From: Oscillospiraceae bacterium
GTDB lineage: Bacteria; Bacillota; Clostridia; Oscillospirales; Acutalibacteraceae
Assembly: GCA_015065975.1 (NCBI GenBank)
Contig: SVPG01000003.1
Location: 1-64,000 of the forward strand
Direction: 5' to 3'
DNA: 64,000 nucleotides
In this document: positions 63,996-64,000 of the stretch, in pieces
Layout: the number at the start of each line of letters is the position of its first letter
Position numbering within the stretch: the first letter of the stretch is position 1
The notes under the pieces: generated by a model
What the model was told of the DNA's origin: nothing
The model's database searches: none
The model's input: only the letters and a program-made list of their open reading frames with translations
Made by a program: the position numbers and the translations under genes

Positions 63996-64000
63996 ATATC

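Overview
The window reads as chromosomal DNA of a low-to-mid GC Gram-positive anaerobe of class Clostridia, most like the Ruminococcus/Oscillospiraceae group. Reasons: strong AGGAGG-type ribosome sites with frequent TTG and GTG starts, sigma-A promoters with 17-base spacers, a ZTP riboswitch and a PyrR-type attenuator, formate-tetrahydrofolate ligase, an aldo/keto reductase with ferredoxin-type cysteine clusters, a stand-alone LytTR/DUF3021/ABC module, a flagellin lysine methylase and a clostripain-family protease. The species cannot be named from the sequence. No rRNA, tRNA, CRISPR array or intact mobile element was seen.

Bases 1-20,700 are a nucleotide biosynthesis block, all on the minus strand. 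A PyrR-type attenuated promoter near 20,680 drives pyrC-carB-pyrK-pyrD-pyrF-pyrE-pyrB-pyrI, the whole route to OMP/UMP except carA. Directly downstream, a second promoter and a ZTP riboswitch near 11,450-11,520 control purE-purF-purN-purO-purH-guaB-fhs, followed by ktrB-ktrA (potassium uptake) and, from its own promoter, guaA. In this operon the 10-formyl-THF maker (fhs) and users (purN, purH) sit under a sensor of the 10-formyl-THF shortage signal ZMP/ZTP. Three amidotransferase systems here lack a working glutaminase: PurF has lost its catalytic residues, GuaA has lost most of its glutaminase domain, and carB has no carA beside it. This points to ammonia as the direct nitrogen donor and is the most interesting signal in the window.

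Bases 20,700-34,900 hold a giant secreted BACON-repeat protein, RNase HI, a tiny cysteine-rich membrane protein, a zinc-ribbon membrane protein, a TetR regulator with a MntP-like transporter and a small DUF6472-like protein, SecA (whose last codons are duplicated just after the gene), and a membrane-anchored clostripain-like protease.

Bases 34,900-64,000 are a mixed accessory region. It holds a cytosolic LacI-sensor diguanylate cyclase, a cadherin-like membrane protein, a flavin reductase, an esterase, an HtrA protease, a remnant of a HTH regulator, a HAD phosphatase, a uridine-kinase-like protein, an aldo/keto reductase and a GtrA protein. A plus-strand cluster follows (GNAT, SseB-like, acyltransferase, TrmO, GNAT, unknown), then a metallophosphoesterase, a MacB-like ABC fusion, FliB, the LytTR-DUF3021-ABC operon, cysK, an ECF sigma factor with its membrane partner, another GNAT, and two overlapping PlsC-type acyltransferases with a short coupled ORF at the right edge.
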